Source of the DNA: Anaerolineales bacterium
GTDB lineage: Bacteria; Chloroflexota; Anaerolineae; Anaerolineales; Villigracilaceae
Length of the DNA stretch: 64,000 bases
NCBI GenBank assembly: GCA_016932715.1
Contig: JAFGCG010000090.1
Coordinates: forward strand, 1 to 64,000
Direction: 5' to 3'
In this document: positions 43,053 through 52,010 of the stretch, piece by piece
Layout of the letters: each line of letters opens with the position of its first letter
How positions within the stretch are numbered: position 1 is the first letter of the stretch
Position numbers and translations under genes: made by a program
The notes under the pieces: model-generated
The model's database searches: none
Seen by the model: the letters and a program-made list of their open reading frames with translations, nothing else
What the model was told of the DNA's origin: nothing

Positions 43053-43520
43053 GTGGAAGAACTTAACGGCGTTCCGCAGTCCTTGACTTTGGATGATACC
43101 GATTTGAATATCATCGCGGCCTTGCAGAAGGACGGCCGGGTTGCCTTTGCGCAGATTGCCGAGCAGCTTGGAGTGTCGCCTGGCATGATCCGCCAGCGCT
43201 ACAGCCGTCTGGCCGATCAAGGCTACCTCAAGGTCGTTGCGATCACCAATCCGCTGCGGATGGGCTACAAAACCATGGCGATGATTGGCATTCGCGCGGA
43301 CGGCAGCAAGCTACTTGCCGTTGCCGAAAAAATTTCAAAACTCGACGAAGTCATCTACATGGTCATTTGCAGCGGTCGCTTTGATATCTTCGCCGAAGTG
43401 ATCTGCCGCGATCATGAAGATCTATTACGCTTTATCACAGAGGAACTTTCGACCATTGACGGAGTGCGTGAATCGGAATCCTTTATGCACTTGAAGATCA
43501 TCAAGGAAGTTTACTTTTAG
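43053..43520 (+). CDS. Lrp/AsnC-family transcriptional regulator
   Basis: A 155-aa regulator with a winged helix-turn-helix (TDLNIIAALQKDGRVAFAQIAEQLGVSPGMIRQRYSRLADQGYL) and a RAM ligand-binding domain (MAMIGIRADGSKLLAVAEKISKLDEV...). The start is GTG 43053, positioned at the likely transcription start, with no Shine-Dalgarno. It is only distantly similar to the regulator at 33707. It sits between the pot operon and the dehydrogenase/symporter/AOR genes. Confidence 0.88.
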   Translation: MEELNGVPQSLTLDDTDLNIIAALQKDGRVAFAQIAEQLGVSPGMIRQRYSRLADQGYLKVVAITNPLRMGYKTMAMIGIRADGSKLLAVAEKISKLDEVIYMVICSGRFDIFAEVICRDHEDLLRFITEELSTIDGVRESESFMHLKIIKEVYF

Positions 43521-43759
43521 TAACTTTTTTTCACCACGGATAAACGCAGATGAGCACAGTCTTTTGAAAGCCACTTAAATTCGTTTCCTCTGTGTTCACA
43601 TCTGCACTTGCATGCAGGTGCAAGTGTCTGTGGTTAAAACGGTTTTCAAAACAATCATTTAGGAATTCCGCTGCGTGCCGGACCTCGCGTCCCGCCGCGG
43701 CAAAAAAACTTGTCTGCCCCCGCACGGTGACGGGTGGTGGAGCCATTCGAAAGGAGTAT

Positions 43760-44983
43760 ATGAAAGTCTTACTCGTGGGGGTAGGGGGGGTGGGGGAAGC
43801 CATCGCGGCCATCGCGAAGCCACGTCCGTGGATGGAGTTGATGGTCCTTGCCGATTACAACGTCAAGCGCGCCGAAGAGGTACAAAAAAAGCTGGGGGAC
43901 ACGAAACGGTTTCCAATCGAGTTCATCGATGCAAACAGGCAGGCGGATATCGAAGCGCTGGCGAGGAAATACAACGTTAACCTCATCATGAATGCGGTCG
44001 ATCCAGTCTTCAACAAGCAGATCTTCGATGCCGCCTATAACGTGGGCGCCAACTACATGGATATGGCAATGACGTTGTCTGAGCCGCACCCGGAGGACCC
44101 GTTCCACAAGACGGGCGTCAAGCTGGGTGATTATCAATTCGACAAAGCCAAAGACTGGGAGAAAAGGGGCCTGCTCGCCCTGGTGGGCATGGGCGTGGAG
44201 CCGGGCATGGCAGATGTCTTCGCGCGCTATGCCCAGGACCATCTCTTCGACGAGATCGAAGAGATCGGCATTCGTGATGGCGCAAACCTCATCATCGATG
44301 GTTACGAGTTTGCGCCCAGTTTTTCCATTTGGACGACGATCGAAGAATGTCTGAATCCGCCGATCATCTACGAACAGGACAAAGGCTGGTTTACTACGGA
44401 GCCATTCTCTGAACCGGAAGTCTTTGAGTTCCCGGAAGGCATTGGCAAAATAGAAGTCGTCAATGTGGAACATGAGGAGGTCCTGCTTGTGCCGCGCTGG
44501 GTAAAAGCCAAACGAGTGACGTTCAAGTATGGGCTGGGCGATCAATTCATTGGCGTGCTGAAGACATTGCACATGCTTGGTCTCGATAAGAAGGAAAAGA
44601 TCGATGTCAAAGGTGCTCAGGTTGCGCCGCGGGATGTTGTCGCCGCGTGCCTGCCGGACCCCGCGCACCTGGGAGATAAGATGCATGGCAAGACCTGCGC
44701 GGGAACCTGGGTCAAGGGCATTAAGGATGGGCACTCGCGTGAAGTTTATCTTTATCAGGTGGCAGATAATCAGGATTGCATGACAAAGTGGGATTGTCAG
44801 GCGGTGGTTGCGCAGACGGCGTTCAACCCGGTCATCGCGATGGATTTGCTCGAGCATGGAATATGGGGAGGAGCAGGCGTGCTGGGTCCTGAAGCATTCG
44901 ATCCGGTCCTATTTATGGACAAGATGGCGGAATACGACTTTCCGTACGGCCTCACAGACATGACCAGGGAGGCAGTTTCGTAA
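43760..44983 (+). CDS. Saccharopine-dehydrogenase-like oxidoreductase
   Basis: A 407-aa NAD(P)-dependent enzyme. The Rossmann entry is KVLLVGVGGVGEAIAAIAK, then LADYNVKRAEEVQKKL and NAVDPVFNKQIFDAAYNVGANYMDMAMT, the pattern of saccharopine and carboxy(nor)spermidine dehydrogenases. The middle (GMGVEPGMADVFARYA) and the CAGTWVKGIKDG segment also fit. AAGGAG at 43751-43756 fixes ATG 43760; a longer frame upstream is not supported. Such enzymes form or split secondary amines from an amine and an oxo compound, which suits a region rich in polyamine and aminotransferase genes. The exact substrate is unknown. Confidence 0.82.
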   Translation: MKVLLVGVGGVGEAIAAIAKPRPWMELMVLADYNVKRAEEVQKKLGDTKRFPIEFIDANRQADIEALARKYNVNLIMNAVDPVFNKQIFDAAYNVGANYMDMAMTLSEPHPEDPFHKTGVKLGDYQFDKAKDWEKRGLLALVGMGVEPGMADVFARYAQDHLFDEIEEIGIRDGANLIIDGYEFAPSFSIWTTIEECLNPPIIYEQDKGWFTTEPFSEPEVFEFPEGIGKIEVVNVEHEEVLLVPRWVKAKRVTFKYGLGDQFIGVLKTLHMLGLDKKEKIDVKGAQVAPRDVVAACLPDPAHLGDKMHGKTCAGTWVKGIKDGHSREVYLYQVADNQDCMTKWDCQAVVAQTAFNPVIAMDLLEHGIWGGAGVLGPEAFDPVLFMDKMAEYDFPYGLTDMTREAVS

Positions 44984-44992
44984 GAAAACAAA

Positions 44993-45032
44993 AGCGGACA
45001 AACATAAGAGTGTTTGTCCGCTACATTTTTTG
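44993..45032 (+). terminator. Terminator after the saccharopine-dehydrogenase-like gene
   Basis: A perfect 12-bp stem, AGCGGACAAACA against TGTTTGTCCGCT, with a 6-nt loop, followed by ACATTTTTT. Confidence 0.92.
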
Positions 45033-45085
45033 CGGGTTCATTCCATTGGAGTGAACTTTATCATTCAATAGCTTGGAGGGCATCC

Positions 45086-46657
45086 ATGGAAGGTTATGAG
45101 TATTCGGGTTTGATCATAGGGGGGATCGTTGTGATCCTGATCGTGCGTATCATCATCGGGTATTGGGCTTCCAGACGCGTCCAAACGACGAACGATTACG
45201 TCCTGGCGGGTCGCCGTTTGCCGATCTGGATGGCTGCGCCGTCGATCATGGCAACCTGGTTCGCCGCGGAGACGCTGATGGGGTCCAGTTCGGAGGCGTA
45301 CAGCTATGGTTTGCAGGGCGTGATCTTCGATCCGTTCGGCGCGACGCTGTGCCTTGTACTGTCAGGCTTTCTTGTCGTGCGCCTGGCGCGCCGCGCCCAA
45401 TACGTCACCATCATGGATTTCTTCCAGCACCGTTATGGCACGGCGATGTCTGTGATGGGCTCAGTGGCGCAGATCATTTCCTACTTTGGCTGGACCGCGG
45501 CGCAGATCGTGGCTGGCGGCGCGATCCTCCAGGCGTTGCTTGGCTGGCCGCTTCAAGTGGGGATGATCCTGGTCGCCGTTGTCGTGACCACGTACACCAT
45601 GATGGGCGGACTCTGGGCAGACACTGCGCTCGACTTTATGCAGATGTTCCTGACCTGCATCGGCTTGCTTGTGATCTTCGGGGGCATACTATGGGCGGTT
45701 GGCGGCCTCGATGCATTCCTCGGCATGGCCGGTGCGCAGTATACGGATTATCCATTCGCCATGGGACCGACGGTTGAAGAGGGCTACCTGGGCTATAGCG
45801 GTACGCTGGGCTGGTTCTATTACGCCGCGGCCTGGATGGCGATCGGACTCGGCTCCATCCCTGCGCAGGATTACCTGCAGCGCACATGCGCCGCCAAGAA
45901 TGAAAAGGTCGCGGTGAAGTCGACCTATATCGCGGCGTTCCTGTACATCACCTTTGGTGTGCTTTCCCCGTTCATTGGAATGGCAGCCTATTCCGCGATT
46001 GGACCGGACATCGCAGCGGATAATACCCAGTTCATCCTCATCTCCATGGCGATGAAATACCTGCCGCCCATACTGACCGCGGCATTCGTGGCGGCTCTTG
46101 CTTCCGCTTTGATGAGCACCTCCGATTCGTCCATGCTGGCGGGCGCGACGATGTTTACCGAAAACATCGTCAAGCAGTTCAAGCCGGACCTTACTGACAA
46201 GTCACAGCTCCTGCTCACGCGTTTGAGTCTTTTGGTGAGCGGCGCGCTGAGCTTGTATATCGCGATGGCGGCGGAGACGATCTACGAGCTGGCAGTGATT
46301 GCCAATACCTGCATTCTGGTCGGTATGGTCGCGCCGTATATCATCGGCATGTATTGGAAGAAAGCCAACCATATCGGCGCGATCGCCTCCTTCCTGACAG
46401 GCACACTCTCATGGATCGCGCTGACCATCTTCTACTACTACCCGCAGACCTTCGCGATTTGCGAAGGAGACGTGTATTGCGCCACCTGGGACTCGGTCTA
46501 TATCGCCTCGACGCCCGCGTTCATCCTTTCCATTGTGGTGTTTATCGCAGTGTCGATCCTGACCAACAAGGCTGATCCTCCGAAGGCGCTGACTGATATC
46601 AATGGCGAGTTGGTGGATATGAAGAACCCACTCGGGTTTGGGAACCTGAGCGAGTAG
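45086..46657 (+). CDS. Sodium:solute symporter (SSS family)
   Basis: A 523-aa polytopic membrane protein of about 13 helices. Family hallmarks are RRVQTTNDYVLAGRRLPIWMAAPSIMATWFAAETLMGSS, YGLQGVIFDPFGA, TYTMMGGLWADTALDFMQM (the sodium-site region), and ALASALMSTSDSSMLAGATMFTENI. It would import an amino acid, betaine, polyamine or carboxylate with Na+. GGAGGG at 45075-45080 fixes ATG 45086. It is the first gene of a run with two aldehyde oxidoreductases and an aminotransferase. Confidence 0.9.
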   Translation: MEGYEYSGLIIGGIVVILIVRIIIGYWASRRVQTTNDYVLAGRRLPIWMAAPSIMATWFAAETLMGSSSEAYSYGLQGVIFDPFGATLCLVLSGFLVVRLARRAQYVTIMDFFQHRYGTAMSVMGSVAQIISYFGWTAAQIVAGGAILQALLGWPLQVGMILVAVVVTTYTMMGGLWADTALDFMQMFLTCIGLLVIFGGILWAVGGLDAFLGMAGAQYTDYPFAMGPTVEEGYLGYSGTLGWFYYAAAWMAIGLGSIPAQDYLQRTCAAKNEKVAVKSTYIAAFLYITFGVLSPFIGMAAYSAIGPDIAADNTQFILISMAMKYLPPILTAAFVAALASALMSTSDSSMLAGATMFTENIVKQFKPDLTDKSQLLLTRLSLLVSGALSLYIAMAAETIYELAVIANTCILVGMVAPYIIGMYWKKANHIGAIASFLTGTLSWIALTIFYYYPQTFAICEGDVYCATWDSVYIASTPAFILSIVVFIAVSILTNKADPPKALTDINGELVDMKNPLGFGNLSE

Positions 46658-46679
46658 AAGCTCCAGGGGAGCTGGCGCT

Positions 46680-46790
46680 CATTTAACGGCAGCAGACGCC
46701 GGGTCGGAGAGCCTGCGTTGTCGCAACGCTGGGAAGCAAAGGGACACAGGCTCCTTCATGGCAAGTGTCCCTCTTACCTGTTTCGGCAAC
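46680..46790. other. Structured intergenic segment before the first AOR gene
   Basis: Several stems are close together: GCGTTG-TCG-CAACGC (46715-46729), GGGACAC/GTGTCCC (46741-46771), and an alternative pairing of GAGCCTG with CAGGCTC. It precedes the promoter at 46797-46825, so it belongs to the symporter 3' region or to a separate RNA. It did not match a molybdenum/tungsten cofactor riboswitch as far as can be told by eye. Confidence 0.35.
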
Positions 46791-46796
46791 CCCAGG

Positions 46797-46825
46797 TTGT
46801 AATAAGCCCGGCGCGACTGTATAAT
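46797..46825 (+). promoter_or_regulatory. Promoter of the first AOR gene
   Basis: TTGTAA (46797-46802), a 17-base spacer and a perfect TATAAT (46820-46825). The Shine-Dalgarno GGAGG (46838-46842) and ATG 46848 follow. Confidence 0.75.
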
Positions 46826-46847
46826 CAAAGAATTCATGGAGGTAGCC

Positions 46848-48755
46848 ATGCCAAACGGATATAACGGCAAGATCCTGCACGTTGATTTGACAAAGGGCAA
46901 TCTAACGGTTGAGGAGCCGGACGAAGCCTTTTATCGGAAATATCTGGGTGGGAGTGCGATGGGGATGCATTACATTCTGCGTGAAATGCCAGGGGGCGCA
47001 GATCCACTGGGTCCCGAGAATGTGTTGACCTTGATGGTGAGCGTAACGACCGGCGCGGCCATTTCGGGTCAGAGCCGCATCAATGCCAATGCCAAATCGC
47101 CGATCAGCGGCGGGATTGGCGACTCGCAGGCGGGCGGATTTTTCCCGGCCGAATTGAAGTTCGCAGGCTTTGACGGAATTGTGCTCAGGGGCAGGTCTCC
47201 CAAACCCGTCTACCTCGCGATCGTCGACGGCAAGGCTGAATTGCGTGATGCCGCCCATTTGATGGGCAAAAAGACCGGGGACGTGGACGATATTCTGCAC
47301 GCGGAAATCGATCCGAAGGCTGAAATTTTGCAGCACGGACCGGCAGCGGAAAAAGGCGTGCTGTTTTCTTCGCTCGTGAACATGGCTAACCGCCATAACG
47401 GTCGCACGGGCATGGGTCTGGTGATGGCTTCGAAGAACCTGCGTGCTGTGGCGGTCCGCGGGAAGAAAAAGCCCACCCTTGCCGATCCAAAGGCGCTGGC
47501 TGCCCTCAATAAGACGGGCCCCAAAATTCTGCCCGATAACCCGGATATGCCCGGGCTTGCCGCGGAAGGCACGTCAACGGTGGTGATCTTCCAGAATACC
47601 ATTGGGTCCCTGCCGACCCGCAACTACAACGAAGGTCAGTTCGAGCATTGTGAGGATATCAGCGGCGCGCGCATGGTCGAGACCATCCTGAAGGACCGTG
47701 ACACCTGTTACGCCTGTGTTGTCCGCTGCAAGCGCAGGGTGGAAGTGAAGGAGGGCGCCTATCGCGTCGATCCCAAATATGGCGGGCCCGAGTACGAAAC
47801 GATCGGGACCTTCGGTTCCTATTGCGGCATCAAGGATCTTGCGGCGATCGCGCTGGCAAATCAGATGTGTAATCAATACGGTGTCGACACGATTGCTGCC
47901 GGCGCGACGATCGCTTTTGCCATGGAATGCTTCGAGCAGGGTGTCATCACCAAAGAGCAGACGGACGGTCTTGAACTCAGGTTTGGCGATGCCGATGCCA
48001 TGCTCAAGGCGCTTGGCATGTTACTCGATGCCGAAGGCGCATTTGGCAAAACGCTTGGTCAGGGTTCTGAGCGTGCCGCAAAGATTTGGGGTAATAGGGC
48101 GGATGAATATCTCATCACTGTTAAAGGAGCAGAGGCTCCCGCCCACATGCCGCAAGCCAAGCGCAGCCTCGGACTGATCTACGCGGTCAACCCGTTTGGC
48201 GCAGATCACCAGTCCTCCGAACATGATCCCTATTATGAAGAAGGCGTTGCTGACCTCAATCTCAACCGTCTTAAGCTGATCGGTCTGGGTGAGCCTCAAC
48301 CCGGTTACAGCCTCACGCCTGAAAAAGTCCGCTTTGCCTATCTCACCGAAGTCTTTTATTCGATGCTCGACTCGCTGGAACTTTGCCAGTTCGTCTTCGG
48401 TCCGGCGTGGACGCTGTACGGACCCGCGGAAACGGCGGAGATGATCCGCGCCGTCACGGGCTGGGATATGACGGTCGAGGAGTTGATGGAAGTAGGCAAG
48501 CGACGCTTGAACCTCTTCCGCACGTTCAACGCCCGTGAAGGCCTGGACCGGAAGGCGGACAAACTGCCAAAGAAGTTCTTCAGGCAATTGGCAGGGACGG
48601 GTCCCACAGCGGGCATCGCGCTGACTCACGAGGAAGTGGAATCCGCTATCGACGAGTATTACAGGCTGGCAGGCTGGACCGCCAATGGCATTCCGACCCG
48701 CGAGACGCTGAAGCAGCACGACATCGAATGGGCAGCGCAATATTTGCCGGCATAA
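46848..48755 (+). CDS. Aldehyde:ferredoxin oxidoreductase (tungsten enzyme), first copy
   Basis: A 635-aa AOR-family enzyme, which oxidises aldehydes to acids with ferredoxin using a tungsten (or molybdenum) bis-pyranopterin and a [4Fe-4S] cluster. It begins with the AOR N-terminal domain (GYNGKILHVDLTKGNLTVEEPDE...YLGGSAMG), has TGAAISGQSRINANAKSPISGGIGDSQAGGFF (pterin binding), cluster ligands Cys287, Cys290 and Cys294 (CYACVVRC), and CNQYGVDTIAAGATIAFAMECFE. ATG 46848 has GGAGG upstream; ATG 46836 is in frame but overlaps that site. Cofactor supply could come from moeA at 16334. Confidence 0.9.
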   Translation: MPNGYNGKILHVDLTKGNLTVEEPDEAFYRKYLGGSAMGMHYILREMPGGADPLGPENVLTLMVSVTTGAAISGQSRINANAKSPISGGIGDSQAGGFFPAELKFAGFDGIVLRGRSPKPVYLAIVDGKAELRDAAHLMGKKTGDVDDILHAEIDPKAEILQHGPAAEKGVLFSSLVNMANRHNGRTGMGLVMASKNLRAVAVRGKKKPTLADPKALAALNKTGPKILPDNPDMPGLAAEGTSTVVIFQNTIGSLPTRNYNEGQFEHCEDISGARMVETILKDRDTCYACVVRCKRRVEVKEGAYRVDPKYGGPEYETIGTFGSYCGIKDLAAIALANQMCNQYGVDTIAAGATIAFAMECFEQGVITKEQTDGLELRFGDADAMLKALGMLLDAEGAFGKTLGQGSERAAKIWGNRADEYLITVKGAEAPAHMPQAKRSLGLIYAVNPFGADHQSSEHDPYYEEGVADLNLNRLKLIGLGEPQPGYSLTPEKVRFAYLTEVFYSMLDSLELCQFVFGPAWTLYGPAETAEMIRAVTGWDMTVEELMEVGKRRLNLFRTFNAREGLDRKADKLPKKFFRQLAGTGPTAGIALTHEEVESAIDEYYRLAGWTANGIPTRETLKQHDIEWAAQYLPA

Positions 48756-48850
48756 ATTCGATATTTGAGAATCGGGAGTCGGTAATCGGTCTCACCGAAT
48801 CCCGATTCCCGGGTTACGAATAACGAGTATCGCTAACAAGAAAGATAAAC

Positions 48851-50140
48851 ATGGCAACCAACCAACTCTATCAGGAAAATTTCCCCCACATGTCACCGGC
48901 CTGGTCGCGCGTTTTCAATTTCGTTGCCGAGCGCGCCGAAGGTTCCTACATCTACACCGTGGATGGGCGCAAGCTGCTCGATTTTACCTGCGGCATTGGC
49001 GTGACGAATACCGGCCACTGCCACCCGAAGGTCGTCGAGGCGATCCGCGAGCAGGCCGGGCTGTTCATCCATGCCCAGGCAAATCTCGTGATTCACAAGT
49101 CGATGCTGCAGCTCATCGAAGAACTGCGCACGATCGTCCCGACTCCGATCGATTCGTTCTTCTTTGCCAACTCCGGGGCGGAGGCTATCGAGAACGCGGT
49201 CAAGATCGCGCGCGTTGCGACGGGCAGGCAGAACGTCATCGTCTTTAGCGGCTCCTTCCATGGGCGCACCGCGGGCACGATGGTGCTGACTACTTCCAAG
49301 ACCGTGTACCGCTCGGGCTTTGGTCCGCTGCCGTCCGGTGTGTATGTCGCGCCGTTCCCGTACGCCTTCCGTTTGAAGATGACCGAAGCGGAAGCCTCCG
49401 AGTATGCACTCGAGCAGCTCGAATATCTGCTCGCCTCGCAGACCTCCCCAAAGGAGACTGCCGCCATTTTAGTGGAATCCGTTCTGGGGGAGGGAGGCTA
49501 CGTCGTCCCGCCCGTCTCGTTCATGAAAGGCTTGCGCGAGATTTGCGACCGGCACGGCATCCTCCTGATCTTCGACGAAGTCCAATCGGGGTTTGGGCGC
49601 ACGGGCAAATGGTTTGCCTTTGAACATTTCCACGTCCTGCCCGATATCATCACCGCCGCGAAGGGACTTGCCTCGGGCATGCCGCTTTCGGGCGTATTCA
49701 GCCGCACGGACATCATGCTCAAACTCGATGTCGGCTCGATCGGCGGCACCTATGGCGGCAATGCAGTTGCCTGCGCGGCGGGCGCGGCAACGATCCGTGC
49801 GCTGCGTGAAGAGAATATGCTGGAGAACGCCGCGGAGCGCGGCCTTCAATTGATGACCGGCTTGCGCAGGCTCCAGGAGGACTATTCGCAGATCGGCGAT
49901 GTGCGCGGCAAAGGCTTGATGATCGGTACGGAGTTTGTCGTGGACGGCAAGCCGGCGAAAGCAAAAGGACTTGCCAAAAATGTTATTCATGCTGCGGAAG
50001 AGCGCGGCTTGTTACTGCTTTCCTGTGGCACCTATGACAACACCGTGCGCTGGATCCCGCCGTTGAATGTCACGTCGGAGCAGATCAATGATGGCTTGCA
50101 TATTTTCGGTGAAGCGTTGAAGGAAGTAGTTGGCCGATAG
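48851..50140 (+). CDS. Class-III aminotransferase (4-aminobutyrate type)
   Basis: A 429-aa PLP enzyme closest in motif order to GABA/acetylornithine transaminases: LLDFTCGIGVTNTGHCHPKVVEA, FFANSGAEAIENAVKIARVATGRQNVIVFSGSFHGRTAGTM, LLIFDEVQSGFGRTGKWFAFEHF, Schiff-base Lys271 in ITAAKGLASGMPLSG, and GGTYGGNAVACAAGAATI. It lies between the two AOR genes, so the semialdehyde it makes is a plausible AOR substrate. The upstream Shine-Dalgarno is weak. The ATG of the next gene lies 32 bases after its stop. Confidence 0.88.
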   Translation: MATNQLYQENFPHMSPAWSRVFNFVAERAEGSYIYTVDGRKLLDFTCGIGVTNTGHCHPKVVEAIREQAGLFIHAQANLVIHKSMLQLIEELRTIVPTPIDSFFFANSGAEAIENAVKIARVATGRQNVIVFSGSFHGRTAGTMVLTTSKTVYRSGFGPLPSGVYVAPFPYAFRLKMTEAEASEYALEQLEYLLASQTSPKETAAILVESVLGEGGYVVPPVSFMKGLREICDRHGILLIFDEVQSGFGRTGKWFAFEHFHVLPDIITAAKGLASGMPLSGVFSRTDIMLKLDVGSIGGTYGGNAVACAAGAATIRALREENMLENAAERGLQLMTGLRRLQEDYSQIGDVRGKGLMIGTEFVVDGKPAKAKGLAKNVIHAAEERGLLLLSCGTYDNTVRWIPPLNVTSEQINDGLHIFGEALKEVVGR

Positions 50141-50171
50141 AAATTTGTTCTTAAAGGAACTGGAGCAGGAA

Positions 50172-51902
50172 ATGGCTGAATACAAATCCCAGGTTTGGCG
50201 TGTCAATGTACGTGAACAGACCTTGAACTATGAACCCATTCCGGATTCATGGAAACGACTGGGCGGGCGCGGGCTGCTGGCGCGCATCCTGCTCGACGAG
50301 GTGGACCCCAAATGTGATCCGCTGGGCAGAGCGAACAAGCTCATCTTCGCACCGGGATTACTGGTAGGGCACATGCTTTCCTCCACGGATCGGATCTCGG
50401 TCGGTGGGAAGTCGCCCCTGACCGGCGGCATCAAGGAATCCAATGCGGGCGGACGGACGGGCCTGCACATGACTCACATGGGCATCCATGCCCTGATCAT
50501 CGAGGACCAGCCGAAGGAAGATGGTTACTGGGTTTTGCATTTGTCACTGAACGGCGCGAAATGGGAAAAGGCGGATGATCTTGCTGGACTGGGCGTTTAT
50601 GAAACCGCGCCAAGGCTGATCGAGAAGTACGGCGACAAGGTCGCCATTGCCTTGATCGGTCCCGGCGGCGAGATGCGGATGAAAGCGGCCGGGATCCAAA
50701 ATCTCGACAAGGATCGAGTTCCTTCCCGCATTGCGGCGCGCGGCGGGCTCGGCGCGGTCATGGGGTCGAAGGGTCTCAAAGCCATCGTATTCGACCACGC
50801 CGGTGGGCAGAAGCCGCCCGTCGTCGACCCGGAGGCGTTCAAGGTCGCTCAGAAAGATTACACAAAGTCTGTCATGGAGCATCCGCAATCCCACACCTAT
50901 CGCGATTACAGCACAGCTGCAATTGCTGCCATGTGTCAGACATTCGCAGCCCTGACGGCTCGCAATTTCTCGCGAGGCACCTTTGACCAGGTCGACCAGG
51001 TGGATGGCGATGCGCTGCGCGAATTTACATTGAAGCGCGGCAAGCCGTCCGATCCCTCGCATGCCTGTATGGCAGGCTGCACCATCAAATGTTCGAACAT
51101 TTTTGGCGGCGAAGATGGCAGGATCATTGTTTCGCCTCTGGAATATGAGACGATCGGGTTGATGGGGGTAAACCTTGAAATTGGTTCGCTCGATTCGATT
51201 GGACGATTGAATTGGCAGGTCAATGACCTGGGACTGGATTCGATCGAGATCGGCGCGGCGCTCGGCGTCGCGGCGGAGGCGGGTCTGATGCGCTGGGGCA
51301 GCGAGGCAGATGCGCTGAAACTGATCGACGAGATTCGCCGGGGAACGGAGTTGGGGTATGTGCTGGGAAATGGCGCGGTGAGTGTCGGGAAAAAATATAA
51401 TATCGAACGCGTGCCGGCCGTCAAAGGGCAAGCCATGTCCGGTTATGAGCCTCGCTCCATTAAAGGAACCGGGGTGACGTATGCGACCACCCCCCAGGGC
51501 GCAGACCATACCGCCGGGCTGACTATCCGCGCCCAGATCAATCACCTCGACCCTGCAATTCAAAAAGATCCTTCCCTGAATGCGCAATTGAATATGGCGG
51601 GTTACGATACACTGGGCGCCTGCATCTTCGCAGGCTTCGGATATGCCGCGACGCCTGATGGCGTGATCAGGCGCCTGTTGAAAGCACGGTATGGCTGGGA
51701 CGACCTTCCTGATAATACCCTGCAGGCGCTCGGGAAAGAAACGATCAGGATGGAACGTGAGTTCAACCGCCGCGCCGGGTTCACAAGGGAAGATGACCGT
51801 CTGCCCAAATGGATGACGGAGCAGGCCATCCCTGAAACCGGTCATGTCTTCGACGTGAGCGAGGAAGTGCTCGATCATATCTTCGATGGGATCGAAGAAT
51901 AG
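50172..51902 (+). CDS. Aldehyde:ferredoxin oxidoreductase family enzyme, second copy
   Basis: A 576-aa AOR-family protein, only distantly related to the first copy. The N-terminal pterin-binding part has WKRLGGRGLLARILLDEV, HMLSSTDRISVGGKSPLTGGIKESNAGGRTGLHMTHMG and SRIAARGGLGAVMGSKGLKAIVFD. The cluster region is CMAGCTIKC (Cys299, Cys303, Cys307), i.e. C-x3-C-x3-C rather than the C-x2-C-x3-C of the first copy, indicating a different AOR subfamily. ATG 50172 follows GGAG; a TTG at 50130 overlapping the aminotransferase is less likely. Confidence 0.88.
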   Translation: MAEYKSQVWRVNVREQTLNYEPIPDSWKRLGGRGLLARILLDEVDPKCDPLGRANKLIFAPGLLVGHMLSSTDRISVGGKSPLTGGIKESNAGGRTGLHMTHMGIHALIIEDQPKEDGYWVLHLSLNGAKWEKADDLAGLGVYETAPRLIEKYGDKVAIALIGPGGEMRMKAAGIQNLDKDRVPSRIAARGGLGAVMGSKGLKAIVFDHAGGQKPPVVDPEAFKVAQKDYTKSVMEHPQSHTYRDYSTAAIAAMCQTFAALTARNFSRGTFDQVDQVDGDALREFTLKRGKPSDPSHACMAGCTIKCSNIFGGEDGRIIVSPLEYETIGLMGVNLEIGSLDSIGRLNWQVNDLGLDSIEIGAALGVAAEAGLMRWGSEADALKLIDEIRRGTELGYVLGNGAVSVGKKYNIERVPAVKGQAMSGYEPRSIKGTGVTYATTPQGADHTAGLTIRAQINHLDPAIQKDPSLNAQLNMAGYDTLGACIFAGFGYAATPDGVIRRLLKARYGWDDLPDNTLQALGKETIRMEREFNRRAGFTREDDRLPKWMTEQAIPETGHVFDVSEEVLDHIFDGIEE

Positions 51903-51903
51903 G

Positions 51904-51912
51904 TGATATAAT
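51904..51912 (+). promoter_or_regulatory. Extended -10 promoter upstream of the CarD-like gene
   Basis: TGATATAAT immediately after the AOR stop codon. A short transcript from here would meet a strong terminator 40 bases later, so either read-through or control at the hairpin is implied. Confidence 0.5.
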
Positions 51913-51948
51913 CACTGTATCTAATAAAAGGTCAAACGTGTCAGACTA

Positions 51949-51981
51949 CCGTCAACCCTGTTATGGGTTGACGGTTTTTTT
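51949..51981 (+). terminator. Strong intrinsic terminator after the AOR gene
   Basis: A perfect 10-bp stem, CCGTCAACCC against GGGTTGACGG, with a 6-nt loop and seven Ts. Confidence 0.93.
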
Positions 51982-52010
51982 ATGAGGCACTTTTGTCATT
52001 CGAGGACATC

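Noticed and set aside
46680..46790. Molybdenum/tungsten cofactor riboswitch upstream of the AOR gene
   Set aside because: The stems do not follow the known consensus as far as can be judged by eye, and the likely promoter lies downstream of them.
50544..51878. 444-codon open frame antisense to the second AOR
   Set aside because: It shadows a clear AOR gene; GC-rich codon use creates long antisense frames. No family motif or start context is seen.
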